64,000 nucleotides of DNA from Dama dama (GCF_033118175.1 NC_083685.1:123822501-123886500), one strand, 5' to 3'. Shown: positions 12,814-23,665, counted from the first letter of the stretch. Notes: a model not told the origin generated them from the sequence alone. A program made the numbers and translations.

Positions 12814-12838
12814 GGGGGTGATGGGGGCGGGGAGGGGG
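12814..12838 (+). other. G-quadruplex-forming motif in the CpG island
   Basis: Four G-runs of 5, 5, 4 and 5 are separated by loops of 4, 1 and 1 bases, within the canonical G4 pattern. It lies about 230 bases inside the first SEC14L1 intron, with the G-rich strand as template for SEC14L1. Confidence 0.55.
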
Positions 12839-13063
12839 CGACCCAATACTGTAGGAGCCTCACGTGGCGGGGGGGGGTGGGGTAGACGGGGCAAGAGGAA
12901 GGCCCACTCCCGACCCGGGCCGCGGAGCTGAGGCGAGCCGAGCGGAGCCGAGGGGCCGGGGAAGGGTGGGCTAGGCGGAGAGGCGGCCGCGAGAGCCCTG
13001 CGCCGCCCGCAGGGGCCGGACCGGGGGGCGCGCTCGAAGCCCGCCGCGGAGATGCGCGCCTAC

Positions 13064-13300
13064 CTCTCGTCAGAAAAGCCGGGCCGGGGACGCGGGGCGG
13101 CCGAGGGCGCTCATGACTGCGGCTCCGTGGCGCCGTCGCCGTTCCACTGCCGGCCGGCAGCAGCTCCGCCGCCGGTTCCGGGGAGTGGGCCGGGGGGGCG
13201 GCGGGGGCGGGAGCGGGAGGGGCCCGGCGAGGCTCGAGTGGTTGTTACGGGTGACGGGGAGGGCGGGGCCAGGAGGCCGGAAGGGGAGCGCGTGCGCGAA
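13064..13300 (-). other. SEC14L1: SEC14L1 non-coding exon 1 (donor certain, TSS approximate)
   Basis: Reading the minus strand, GACGAGAG followed by GTAGGC gives a usable splice donor, with the last exonic base at 13,064 and the GT at 13,063-13,062. It sits within the CpG island about 2.1 kb upstream of the first coding exon, where a housekeeping-type first exon is expected. The 5' limit is not visible. ETS and NRF-1-like motifs at 13,277-13,297 suggest starts around 13,150-13,300. No ATG in a convincing frame with the coding exon is needed, because the next exon supplies the start codon. Confidence 0.6.
13277..13297. promoter_or_regulatory. ETS (CCGGAAG) plus NRF-1-like (GCGCGTGCGC) motif pair
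   Basis: CCGGAAG at 13,277-13,283 is followed within 5 bases by GCGCGTGCGC at 13,288-13,297. This pairing is typical of TATA-less CpG-island promoters. A second NRF-1-like site, TGCGCAGGCGC, lies at 13,379-13,389. Binding is inferred from motifs only. Confidence 0.5.
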
Positions 13301-13547
13301 GGCGGCCGAGGAGGGAGGCGGGCGCGAGGACGGTTGCTAGGGAGGGGGGGAAGGGCTGACAACGGGACTCAGCCGAACTGCGCAGGCGCCGACTCCGGGC
13401 CAGGCGGACGTGGGCGGAGCTCGGAACCAGCGTCCGCCCAGAAGCGTTGAGGGCCACAGGCGCCTGGCCCCGCCCAGGGTTGCGTCAGGGGGCGTGTCTC
13501 GGGTAGGGGGCGGGGCCCGCGAGTAGCCCAGCGGAGGTGGCCGAGAC

Positions 13548-13569
13548 AAAAAAAAAAAAAAAAAAAAAA
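13548..13569 (+). repeat. A22 homopolymer inside the CpG island
   Basis: Twenty-two consecutive A residues sit in otherwise very GC-rich sequence, upstream of SEC14L1 exon 1 (T22 on its sense strand). No retroposon body is recognisable beside it. Confidence 0.9.
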
Positions 13570-13769
13570 GGCGGGCGATGAGCCGGCACCCGGGGGAGTT
13601 CCGCTGACTTGAAACTGGGAAGTCTGCGAGGCATCAGGACAGCTGGGGCCTTCCGGCTTTGCCGGCGCCCACGGCCCTGGCTAGGCCTCCTAACCAGAGG
13701 CCCTGCCCTTGGTCTGAGCGGCGCTGGAGGCTCTCCGAGCTTCCTCGTTTTTTGTTGACTTCTGCAGCG

Positions 13770-14698
13770 CCGGGACCACATTCTCGCCGAGTAATGCAGA
13801 TGAGGCAAACACCAGGGCTGGGGAGGGGCTGGGTTGGATCAAGCAGCATCTTGTCAACATGTCCAGGCTCTGCAATGGAACTAAGCCAAGTGGATCTGGA
13901 GTTTCAGCGAGAGCTCCAACTTCGAAGCACAAGTGTGATACACACTGAGACCTCTGGGGGTTCTTAGGAAGAGTTAATGACTAGAGAGGGACAGCACGCA
14001 CGTCCACCCACACAACAAGGCTGGTTTTATAGCCAACATACAGTTTCTCCATCAATGTCACTGTTGTTCCGTTCCCATTAGTCACTCTGGGTGGCTATGC
14101 ATTTGACGCTGCCAGGGCAGAGCACATTTTTGGAACTGTTTTAGAATTCCCTTCAGGGCCAGTTTACCAGTCACACAAGAAAATCATTCATTACTTGATC
14201 ACACCTTGTTTTTCAACTCAAACCATCATTTTCCAACATGATCACCTACCCTGCTTACTACACTCATCTAGGAACTGGCTTTTGCCTGTTTGTAAAAATC
14301 ACATCCACCTTCAAAAGGTGCTGGGAGAAAGAGACAACCCAGTAAACAATAGCACTTATGAAATGGTCTCACCCCAGAATTGACGTCATCTGATAAGGCT
14401 CTAGATGAAACCACCAATTTACAGGAAATAGAGAACAGAGCAACATGTTAAATGATACCAAGGGGGAAATTATCAGCCAAGCATTCATCATGGGGAATGC
14501 TGCAGGACAAATACATTGTTTATCAAAGTACAATGGAAAAAAATAGGATAAAGGCCACACTATAGATCAAAAGAGACTGAGGAATTTACTAAGCCATACA
14601 CTTATAATTTGTGTGCTTTGTATGTATGTTTATACTTCAATGAAAATTTTTTTCACACATAAAATTACTTTCTTGAAAAATCCAAATTGTAGAAATCC
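13770..14698. other. Upstream flank of the SEC14L1 CpG island; old repeat in the right half
   Basis: No gene recognised. About 14,340-14,660 resembles an old mammalian repeat, possibly the same family as at 3,800-4,350. A short frame ending at 13,967 has no recognisable homology. Confidence 0.4.
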
Positions 14699-14705
14699 TC
14701 ACATG

Positions 14706-14803
14706 AACTTCCCTGGTGGCCCAGTGGTTAACAATCCACCTGCTAAAGCAGGGGACACAGGTTCAATCCCTGGTCGGGCAAGATCCCACAAGCCTGACCT
14801 AGA
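14706..14803 (+). mobile_element. CHR-type SINE, short, with TCACATG duplication
   Basis: AACTTCCCTGGTGGCCCAGTGG to GGGCAAGATCCCACAAGCC. TCACATG occurs at 14,699-14,705 and again at 14,804-14,810. Confidence 0.85.
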
Positions 14804-14810
14804 TCACATG

Positions 14811-16382
14811 CCAATTCCTGAAGCAGTCTTTTGATCCAGAGGGCTCAGTGTCCAGTTCTGGGTCACACAATCCCAACAGCAAAACCAGGGATAAGTCTCC
14901 AGTGAAACCTTGTGCACGTACAGTGACAGAAGGTAGTTTTAAAAATATATATATACATGAACAGTATCCTTAAGCAGTATTATCAAGATACATGAACAGA
15001 TTCCCAAGATGAATAGACTTGGGAAGGGAGTAACACTCCTCTAGATGCATAAGGTATGGTGTGTTTGATTGTTTTAAAATCAGTTCCATTGGGCAGATGT
15101 CCAAAATCTATAAGAAACAGCACTGAACACCATGCTGCAGAGTTAAGCAGAAAGATCCAGTCCTTTTAACACACGTGCATGGAGTGTGTTCTTATTATGT
15201 GTCAGACGCTGGGTGAGGCGTAAAGGTGAGCAGTGGAAAAGTATATCGGGATCAGATTTGGCTGCCAGTGACCAAAAGCCCAAAGTAAAAGTGCCTTGAC
15301 AAGATAGAAGTCTGTGTCCCTCGAACATGAATCAAGTCCAGGAAAGTCCAGGGTGGGAATGACACCTCCCTGATCACTGTCAACTGCCGACTCCCCCAAG
15401 ACCACCTGAATGTGGATGCAGGTGGCCTCTGGTCTCATCATCAGGGACATAGGTTCCTTCTGTCTTGCTGCTTTCCCATTGTCATGATGTATCCTCTACC
15501 CGGGGTGAGCAGGAGGAGAGGATGAAGACCAAATATCCTTCCTTGAAAGATGCTTCCTTGGAAGTAGGCTGTGTGCATGCAGTAGTGTGTGTGTGCGTGC
15601 AGTAGTGTGTGTGTGTATATGTGTGTGTGTGTGTAAGCAGAGCAAAGGACAGGCCTGGCGCAGCAGCAGTGCCCCAGCAAAGACCATCCTGCTGCTCCTG
15701 TCTTCTGGTGCACACGGGCTCTCTTCCTCAGACAGACTCTCTAAGGTCATATTATGAGAGTCTCTGAAACACCTTGACTGAGTCCCTGGCTTGAGGAGCG
15801 TCTGTGTCCCTCTTACTTGGTGGATGGAAGCCCTGATGGGTGCTTTGTATAGGCAATTTATCAGGTGCCTTTGGAATGGAGACAGAGGATGGCCGAGCTC
15901 TGGCATCCACAGCAAGACACTCTGGTTCCTTTGGGTAGCTCAGCTGAGTCCCCACTAGGAGCCTGAGTCTGAAACTGCCATTCCTGGTGGTCACCCCTGG
16001 CTGACAACAGGCTGTGGCATCCACAACCTGGACACAGACCCTCTGGCCCGTTACATCTTCCCCAACAGGACTAACCTGAGCTGCGGGCACAGTTACTGGT
16101 CCCTCTGACCACATCTTCTCCATCCATCTTAGCACTATATCAAGAGTCATCTCAAGGAAAGATCAGGAAGTTGCTGACACCTAAGAGGATTGGGGGTATG
16201 GATTAAAGGAAGGGTCATTGCAGAAAGGACACTGGGAGGCAAGTGATTGTCTTGGCTAACATTTCAGGCCCAACCTCTTGCCTGCAACAGTGAAATAAAC
16301 AGGAGGCAAGTCTGAACGACTCCTTTGAACGTTACTAAATCTCAAGGTCAGTGAAATATTTAGGCTGTGCTGAGAGCACTTA
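14811..16382. other. Intergenic, no gene recognised; TG microsatellite inside
   Basis: Mostly unique sequence. The overlapping open frames at 15.1-16.1 kb on the minus strand have no family resemblance and cross a dinucleotide repeat. Confidence 0.5.
15582..15636 (+). repeat. Compound TG microsatellite
   Basis: Two GCAGTAG(TG)n units followed by TATA and a further (TG)n run. Confidence 0.9.
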
Positions 16383-16590
16383 GGCTTTCCTGGTGGCTCA
16401 GTGGTAAAGAATCCTCCTGCCAAGGCAGGAGATGCAGGTTTGATCCCTGGGTCGGGAAGGTTCCCTGAAGGAGTACATGGCAACCCACTCCCAGTATTCT
16501 TGCCTGGGAAATCCGTGGACGAAGGAGTCTGGTGGGTTACAGTACATGGGGTCGCAAAAGAGCTGGACACGACTTAGTGACTAAACCACA
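16383..16590 (+). mobile_element. Bov-tA SINE, near full length
   Basis: Head GGCTTTCCTGGTGGCTCAGTG through GGGTCGGGAAG to the tail ending GACTTAGTGACTAAACCACAA. Confidence 0.92.
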
Positions 16591-17074
16591 ATAGGGTTCT
16601 GATTCTCTGGTGGCCCTGCCCACCTTGGCATATGCCCTGCCCACCTTGGCCAGATCCTGGGACATGTCAAGTCTCCCCCACTTCTGGAAGAGATCACTTT
16701 CTCATTTGGCAGTAAAAGGGTAAAAAGCAACCTTGCAACGTCTGACAGTTTCTCCTGACGTGGACCATCTGGCAAAGTTTCCGGCCTGGAAAAGTACAAA
16801 AAATATAGGTTACCCTACAGGCACAGTTTCTTCATTGAGCACTGGCAGCCATCCCATGGTTTTGAGCTAATATCATTGCATCATTCCCAACCTGGGAAAA
16901 CTTCAAGCCAAAAAGAGGGATCTGCAAAAGCTATCATCCGGCCTTACATATTTCTAAAATATTTCATTTCAATCTGGAGAGGCAAAGCTCTCCATATCTT
17001 AATTGGCTTCTCCCTCCTCCAAGTCTTCCCTCTTCCAAGACACTCTCCATGCTACTGGCAAATTTGTCTTTCAA

Positions 17075-17098
17075 ACACACACACACACACACACACAG
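17075..17098 (+). repeat. CA microsatellite
   Basis: About eleven uninterrupted CA units. Confidence 0.9.
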
Positions 17099-17410
17099 AC
17101 TCTCATTTGCTCAAAATCTAACAGTGGCAACAGAGAAAGATTTCATCTTCAAAGCCTGCCATCCGAGATCTTCTGTAAATCTTTCTTTTGTTCAGAATGA
17201 TTTTACTTTCATCTCCCCTTTATCTGCTTACTTATTCATTCCTTTGTTAACTCAGCAAACATTTATGCAGCCCCGTAATTTATTCAGACACCATATTTAG
17301 CACAAGAGTGTGGGAAGAGCCTTTCTATAAAAACAGATTTTCCTTCAAGGGGCTCAGCCTACTGCATGGGACTGACAAGTAAACAGTGACAAGACAGCCT
17401 GTTAAGTAAG

Positions 17411-17533
17411 CTCTGTTCAGCTCAGTTCAGTCGCTCATTTGTGTCCAACTCTTTTCGACCCCATGCACTGCAGTATGCCAGCCTTCCCTGTCCATCACCA
17501 ACCCCTGGAGCTTATGCAAACTCGTGTCCATCT
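17411..17533 (-). mobile_element. BovB/Bov-A 3' end fragment
   Basis: Begins CTCAGTTCAGTCGCTCATTTG and runs into TGTCCATCACCAACCCCTGG. This is BovB-type 3' sequence in reverse, truncated at the right. Confidence 0.85.
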
Positions 17534-17625
17534 AGTAAGCCCTGTAACCCCTCCCTAAAGCCTTTCCTTTTGCCTCTTCTCCTCTGTGTCTGAGCACCTG
17601 GCACTTTCATTATAAGGCACTGATG

Positions 17626-17735
17626 GAACTTCCCTGGTGGTCCAGTGGTTAAGACTCTACACTTCCAATTCAGAGGTCTCGGGTTTCATCCTTGGTGGGG
17701 GAACTAAGATCCCATATGCTGTGCGTGGCAGCCAG
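17626..17735 (+). mobile_element. CHR-type SINE
   Basis: AACTTCCCTGGTGGTCCAGTGG to GGAACTAAGATCCCATATGC. A G-rich stretch follows. Confidence 0.88.
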
Positions 17736-17739
17736 TGGT

Positions 17740-18682
17740 GGTGGGGGGCGGGGCGTGGGGGGCGTGGGAATGGGGAAGGAAAAAGGCGCTTGTGAAAGAA
17801 TTGGGTCTGCTTCTCCCCTCCACTTATAAGTTGCTTGGTTCTGGGGATCACATGCACTTATGTTCTTCTGCCTCTGCACTTTGCATTTTCCAGAACCTTA
17901 TTAAATTCTGGTTGGGTTGAAGTGATGAGTCTTAAATTAAGCCTTTATTCTGAGAGTGTTAAACATGTCTCTCCAGCCGCTACGCTGAGCTGATGCATCC
18001 TTGGGAGCGATGCTCTCAACCCCTCCCCCTGTTGTGCTGTCCCCTGTGTCACCAAGTGAGGACGTGGAGCTTAGAGAAGCAGCCTAGCTTAAAAGAATTG
18101 CTTAGCTGTGTGCCCTGGAAAACCTAGTGCTCATCCGATGAGATTTAGGACAAGAAAGGATGACCTGAGGCCTTTTAGCTTCCGGCTCAGAGGAATAAAA
18201 ATAGGCACCCCAATCAGACTTCTTTTGGGTTTGTTTCTTTTAAAAAATATTGTCCTTGCTTCTCCTACCCGGGTGCAGCTGTGTGATTCTTTCATAGACC
18301 AGATGGGGACTTAGATTAGCAAGTCAGCAACTTGCCCCCGGCTTCTCCACTTTGGGTCAGCTGGGGTGGAGTGGGGTTACCTCGCAGAAAGGTGCGCTAA
18401 CAAGGGACAGACCAAAGGCCACAGAACAAAGTGGGACTCGGTGAGGATAAGATGCAGAGCACCCAAATCCGATTAGTAAATCATTTTCCCCAGGGCTAAA
18501 TAGAGAAGAGAGTATTTCTACCTTCAGTTCTGTGGGTGGAGACTGGACCGCACAGGGAAGAGACAGGCGCTGTCAGGACCCACTGTCAGAACTCCCCACT
18601 TCCTCCTTGAGGTGGATGATACACAGGGCCACTTCAGACCCCCAAATCTCCTGTCCCCCGACAGCTTTTTGTCTGTGGTGTG
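17740..18682. other. Intergenic, nothing recognised
   Basis: Unique sequence without convincing exons or young repeats. Confidence 0.5.
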
Positions 18683-18880
18683 TGCTTGCCTGCTAAGTCA
18701 CTTCAGTCATGTCCAACTCTTTGCGACGCTATGGACTGTGGCCCGTCAGGCTCCTCTGTCCATGGGATTCTCCAGCAAGAATACTGGAGTGGATTACCAT
18801 GCCTTGCTCCAGGGAATCTTCGAGACCCACTAGTGGCACCGGGGCCCCATATGTCTCCTGCATTGGCAGGCACCACCTAT
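18683..18880 (-). mobile_element. Bov-tA SINE
   Basis: Reverse orientation: TGCTAAGTCACTTCAGTCATG at the left, CTCCTGCATTGGCAGGC at the right. The tRNA head is diverged or truncated. Confidence 0.9.
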
Positions 18881-19357
18881 CTGTGGGGGGAGTGTTTATT
18901 CGGGGGTGTATCCCATAGCCAGGTATCTTACAGCTTTGCCTCCAGGTTATTCTGTGATGTCCTGCTGAGAATCACCCTTCTGCTCATTTCACACCCGCAG
19001 AAAATCCATCTCCCATCACTTCCCACCATGGCAGATTCTCTGTGCCATCTCAGTAGCCCAAAACAACTTTTCTTTTCTAAAGGGGAAAAAGAAACACTTT
19101 TTTTTTTTTTTTAATTGAAAGTTGATGCAATTTGGTGTCAGAAAACTATATCTCACAGGGTTGCTAAGCCTGGATAAGAAAATGTTTGTGAAAACATTTT
19201 GGAAATGGTTAGGCTGTTTGCAAATGCTGCCCACAGCCAGGCATCCTTCACAGCTCTGCCTCTGGAATATTCTCTAGGCACAGATTATTGTTTTCCTACC
19301 TACCACTGTGGTTGCTTACCAGCATCATCCTATATTATTTAGAGAAGTCCCTCCCCA

Positions 19358-19563
19358 GGCTTCCCTGGTGGCTCAGACAGTAAAGAATCTGCCTGCAATG
19401 CAAGAGACCTGGGTTTGATCCTTGGATCAGGAAGATCCCTTGGAGAAGGGAATGGCTACCCACTCCAGTATTCCTGCTTGGGAAATTCCATGGACAGAGG
19501 AGCCTGGTGAGCTACAGTCCTTGGCGTCACAAAGAATCAGATCCAACTAAGTGACTAACACTT
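19358..19563 (+). mobile_element. Bov-tA SINE, near full length
   Basis: GGCTTCCCTGGTGGCTCAGAC through GGAGAAGGGAATGGCTACCC to GTGACTAACACTTT. Confidence 0.93.
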
Positions 19564-20099
19564 TTTAACACACTTCTCCATCTTCAGTTTCCCCCAAATA
19601 GAAAAATAATATGAAGAGTATTGTTCAAAAGAACAGTCCTCTCTTGAATGGCCATAAACACAGACATGCTGAAAAATACGGGGGTCTTTCTTGGGAAACC
19701 ACTTGCTAAAATTACCTCGGACTTGAAGAGATCGGGGGATGCATGCAGAGATGATCATCTTGCTTGGCTGGACGCAACAGTCCCTGCCACCCTCCAGACT
19801 CATAGAGCTCACTGGACCAAATGCCAAAGTGTGAACGCATCACTGATGCTAACAGGGACGTGCCTGCCAGCCCTGCTCCTGCTGTTACCTCTGACAGGCA
19901 CTGTGCTCCTGCCAAGGCATGACCCTTGGCTGCCTCCGGGACACCAGCTGGCCTTCTGCTGCTCCCCAGAAAGGTGCAACCACTCCGATGCAAAACCGGG
20001 AGCCTGCTTGCCCTCATTCCGTACTCCCGAGGGACACAAGCGACACCTCTGAACTTCACACAGCAGGGTCACCACATGGACTCAGGAAGCACCTGGCAC

Positions 20100-20420
20100 T
20101 GGTGTGTTGGTTTTCTGGGGCTGTCATAACAAACTGCCACAGGGTGGGGGGCTTAAAACAATAGAAAGTTGTTTTCTCCCAGATCTGGAGGCCAGAAGTT
20201 CTGGAGGAAAATCAAGGTCCAGCTAGAGTTGTGTCCCTCCTGAGGCTCCAGGGGCAGCTGAGTCCTACCTCTTCCAGCTTCTCAGGGACCCAGGCATTCC
20301 ATAACTTAGGGCTGCATCTGTGTCTTCCCGTCTCTACATCTGCCTTTCCCCTGTATTTCTCCGAATGTCAAGCCTGTCTCTTCTTTTTCTCTGAGGACTC
20401 TAGTCATTGGATTTAAGTGT
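20100..20420 (+). mobile_element. Old mammalian interspersed repeat
   Basis: The text TTTTCTGGGGCTGTCATAAC, GGGGCTTAAAACAATAGAAA, TCTGGAGGCCAGAAG and GTCATTGGATTTA is characteristic of a widespread eutherian repeat whose family I did not assign. A Bov-tA interrupts its right end. Confidence 0.6.
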
Positions 20421-20623
20421 TGAAAGTGTTAGTTGCTCAGTCATGTCTGACTCTCTGTGACCCTATGGACTGTAGCCCTCCAGGCTCCTCTGTCCATAGA
20501 ATTCTCCAGGTAAGAATTCTGGAGTGGGTTGCCACACCCTCCTCCAGTGGATCTTCTCAACTCAGGGATCAAGCCTGGGTCTCCCACAGGCAGACTCTTT
20601 ATCGTCTGAGCTACTAGGGCCCC
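20420..20623 (-). mobile_element. Bov-tA SINE
   Basis: Reverse orientation, from GAAAGTGTTAGTTGCTCAGTC to CGTCTGAGCTACTAGGG. Confidence 0.92.
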
Positions 20624-22423
20624 ACAAAATCCACGACCATTGCCTCTCCCCTCCAGACCCTCTAGTGCATCTGCCAAGACCCTTTTTCCAAATCAGGGCA
20701 TCTCCCAGCTACCCGGCATCGAGATTTGGATACATCTTTCGGGGGCACCCCCATTCCACCCTCTGCAGTTGGCTAGAACAGAAGTCTCATTGGAGGGATG
20801 GGGACACTTACTGCTCGCTCCCCTTCCACCATCATTTCGGCCCAAAGGTGAGAAGAAGGTGTTTGCAACCCACAGAGTGGGGGGGTGCACCAGGACCCCA
20901 AGGGTACGTGCTCTTGCCTGATCCCCAACAGCTGTGGCCTCTAAGGAAAGTGAGGCCAAAGGAAGGACAAGGTAGAACTACTGTCCAGTTTAGGGCCCAG
21001 GCTCTGATAGAGTCAGAGAACAAAGACCCTGCTGTCCTTGGGCCTCCAGGGCAGCCTCTATGTGGGCTGGGCCTTGCTCAGAGGCTCACCATGTTCATCT
21101 GCAAAGGAGCTTGCTTCCTGGGACCAGTTTGACAACACAAAGGGCTTTTCTGCAGACCAGCCTCTGGGCAGTTCAGGGGAGCCTCCTAGGAACCCCTGTG
21201 ATGCTGGCGACCTAGGCTTATTCCACACCCAGGGGAATGGAAGTAATAGAAGGCTTGTTGGATTCATCTCTACAGAGAATTCGGATCTTTGGATCCAGGG
21301 GGCAGTACCTCTCACCTGCTATGGTAATTGAATATGGTGCTGTATTTAATTTAGTTATTGTTTAATAACAGCTTCCTTTGTTGTGCTAGGCACTTTACAT
21401 GCAACATCACAGGTCCTCATAAGAGCCCATTTTGCAGGTAGGAACACCAAGGCACACACATGGTAAGTAACTTCCAGGGCAGACTGTGACCCTAACACTG
21501 ACTCCAAAACTCACGGGAGTATTTGCCTTGCATTAACCTCTCTCTGCTTCAGCCCCAGTTCTTGTGTTTTTGCTCTTTCTTCCAGCTCACCAGGATCAAA
21601 ACCTGAATGCCCAGGTGTCTTAGTGAAAAGCCCATCACCCCTAAGTATGTAGGCATGTGGATGCCCAGGTGTAGTCCGACTGGCCATGTGGGAGCACGTG
21701 ATGGACAGAGGCACCTGTGTATCCCAGGACATTCTGCTGCGCCCATGAACCAGGAATGTATCTGGCCTTAAGGTATTTCCATATGGCCTCTGTAGCAGTC
21801 AAATAGGCTTGACTCATAAATTCTTTAAATAGCCAGTGGGAGTAACCTGTATGACTTTTTAATGTTCCATTTATTCTTCCATCCGCTCATTGTTCTGAGA
21901 TTTATAATCATCGACCTCCTGAGTGCCTAGAACATGACATAATGGAAGCAAAAAAAAAAAAGAAAAAAAAAAAACCTTGGTAAAGTTCAATGCTGAAAGA
22001 AATTACAGGTACCCTTAACTTGGTGAAAAAAATGGAAAGTTTTTTTTTCCCTGGCTTTTTCTTTACAACTACTTATTTTCATGCATCAAGCAGCAAAGAC
22101 TTTGAGGTCAATTTGGGTCTCGATACAAAGCAAAGCTTATTCTCTGATAGAAGACATTGAGCCCTCTGTCTTAATTTCTGTGTCGCTTGCATTAAGCAGT
22201 TTAGCTACTGTACAGCAGCCTGAAAGGAACCGATGACGTCTCTGCAGCTGGTTCAGACTTGCTGCAAGCAATGCTGAGAGAGTTATGGACACAGGAAAAC
22301 CTGAGGTAACCACAAGTGGCTCCTCATATCCCCACCCTCAGATTTTCAATGCTGGAATCCAAGTCATCTTCAGGACCATTTCACTCATCTTGGCCAAGCC
22401 CTTAAATGTTTAAGAAGTCTGAC
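20624..22423. other. Intergenic, no gene recognised
   Basis: A 202-codon plus-strand frame starting at 20,524 begins inside the Bov-tA and has no protein resemblance. The core motif CCAGGGGGCAG at 21,295-21,305 is CTCF-like. Confidence 0.5.
21340..21510 (-). mobile_element. MIR SINE (diverged)
   Basis: Reversed MIR wording: GTGCTAGGCACTTTACATGC ... CCCATTTTGCAGGTAGGAAC ... GTAAGTAACTTCC. Confidence 0.6.
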
Positions 22424-22464
22424 ATGAATGGATTAAGAAGATCACATCTTCTTAATCCATTCAT
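22424..22464. repeat. Perfect inverted repeat, 19-bp arms, 3-base loop
   Basis: The left arm 22,424-22,442 (ATGAATGGATTAAGAAGAT) is exactly complementary to the right arm 22,446-22,464, with CAC between. It abuts a TG/TA run and the start of an L1 3' fragment. Confidence 0.97.
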
Positions 22465-22497
22465 TGTGTGTATGTATGTATATATATATATATATAA
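22465..22497 (+). repeat. TG/TATA-rich simple repeat
   Basis: TGTGTGTATGTATG followed by about nine TA units, joining the hairpin to the L1 fragment. Confidence 0.85.
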
Positions 22498-23005
22498 AAT
22501 ATTACTCAATAAAATGAAATATTACTCAACCATATAAAAGAATGAAATAATGCCATTTGCAGCCACATGGATGGACCTAGAGATTATCTTATTAAGTGAA
22601 GTAAGTCAGACAGAGAAAGACAAATATCATATGATATCACTCATATGTAAATTCTAAAATAATGGCACAAATGAACTTATCTACAAAATAGAAACAGACT
22701 CATAGACATAGAGAACAGGCTTGTGGTCACCAAGGGGGTGGGAAAGGGATAGATTGGAAGTTTGGGGTTAACAGATGAAAGCTATTATATATAGAATGGA
22801 TAAACAATAAAGTCCTACTATACAGCACAGGGAACTACATTCAATACCCTGTGATTAAATCATAATGGAAAATAATATGAAAAAGAACATATATACATAC
22901 ACACACACACACACATATATATAACTGAATCACTTTGCTACTTCGCAGAGATTACACAACATTGTAAATCACCTGTACTTCAATAAAATAAATTTTAAAA
23001 ATTTT
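22498..23005 (+). mobile_element. Ruminant L1 3' end (5'-truncated)
   Basis: Contains ATGGATGGACCTAGAGATTA, TAAGTCAGACAGAGAAAGAC, CAGCACAGGGAACTAC and the terminal TACTTCAATAAAATAAATTT. An internal CA/TA microsatellite lies at 22,896-22,924. Confidence 0.92.
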
Positions 23006-23401
23006 AGATGTTTAAGAACTCTACATCAAATAACTTCTGATAAAAGCTTAGGACTCTTCATGGTTATAGACAAAACTTAATTTTGAGTCATGACACTTTA
23101 AGAAAAGAACTTTATTAGCAAAGTAAGGAGCCCCAGTCAGTGGTCTGGCTGGTGTGACCCAAGTGATAGACACACCTAAGGACATCCAGGCCCCATGATG
23201 ACTGGCTGGGACCTGTTCAGTTCTTGATGTCCCTAGAAAAAAAACAATACCCTGAAGCAGAACGAGAAGAAAGCTTTTGTTCCTGCTTAGGCCATGATTG
23301 CACAGAAAGCTTTTGTAAATAGAGGAGACCCATCAAGATAGCTCCTGCCAAATTCCTCAGCCGTGGTTCTAACCACAACAAGGGTAATTTATTTCGTTTA
23401 T

Positions 23402-23665
23402 TTGTTTATTTAGTACTTGGCTGTGCTGGGTCTTCTCTGCTGCTCGAGGGCTTTCTCAAGTGGCAGAGAGTGGGGGTTGTGGTCTGCGGGCTCCCATTGC
23501 ATGGCTCCTTTTGCTGTGGGCACAGGCTCTAGGGCTCAGACTCTGTAGTCATGGTGTACGGATTTAGTTGCCTGCAACATGTGGGATTCTTCCGGGCTAG
23601 GAATCGAATCTGTGTCCCCTGCATTGGCAGGCGGATTCTTAACCCCTGGACCACTAGGGAAGTCC
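23402..23665 (-). mobile_element. Long CHR-type SINE with 12-bp duplication
   Basis: Reverse orientation. The right end, ACCCCTGGACCACTAGGGAAG, is the head. AAGGGTAATTTA (23,390-23,401) and AAGTGTAATTTA (23,666-23,677) flank it. Confidence 0.92.

Larger units (their letters stand above)
1..13300 (-). other. SEC14L1: SEC14L1 gene, 5' part (partial; continues past the left edge)
   Basis: The span is defined by two minus-strand exons: a non-coding first exon in the CpG island (donor at 13,064/13,063) and the first coding exon at 10,826-10,918. The interval 1-10,825 is the following intron, still open at the left edge. I looked for the next coding exon (the continuation of the PRELI/MSF1 domain) on the minus strand and did not find it, so it should lie beyond base 1. 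SEC14L1 family knowledge: about 715 residues, N-terminal PRELI/MSF1 domain, then CRAL-TRIO (Sec14) and GOLD domains. It is a cytosolic/Golgi-associated lipid-binding-type protein reported to bind cholinergic transporters and to dampen RIG-I signalling. The right end (TSS) is approximate. Confidence 0.85.
12620..13760. promoter_or_regulatory. SEC14L1: CpG island promoter of SEC14L1
   Basis: This block is very rich in CpG and G+C compared with the AT-rich DNA on both sides. It contains GC boxes (for example GGGGCGGGGCC near 13,508), an ETS site CCGGAAG at 13,277-13,283, NRF-1-like sites at 13,288-13,297 (GCGCGTGCGC) and 13,379-13,389 (TGCGCAGGCGC), and a NotI-type GCGGCCGC at about 12,983. No TATA box was seen near the presumed start. 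Open frames across it on both strands are composition artefacts. The island extends several hundred bases upstream (right) of the likely TSS, so divergent transcription is possible. Confidence 0.85.

Noticed and set aside
12399..13967. Several overlapping open frames on both strands in the CpG island
   Set aside because: Arg/Gly/Pro-rich products on both strands are a composition effect of GC-rich DNA. Only the splice donor at 13,063 has support.
16383..16440. tRNA-like A/B-box sequences (dozens across the window) as tRNA genes
   Set aside because: They are the tRNA-derived heads of Bov-tA and CHR SINEs. None has a proper cloverleaf or anticodon context.
20524..21132. 202-codon plus-strand open frame, the longest here
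   Set aside because: It begins inside a Bov-tA SINE, has no recognisable domain, and has no splice or promoter context. Length is explained by chance in GC-moderate DNA.
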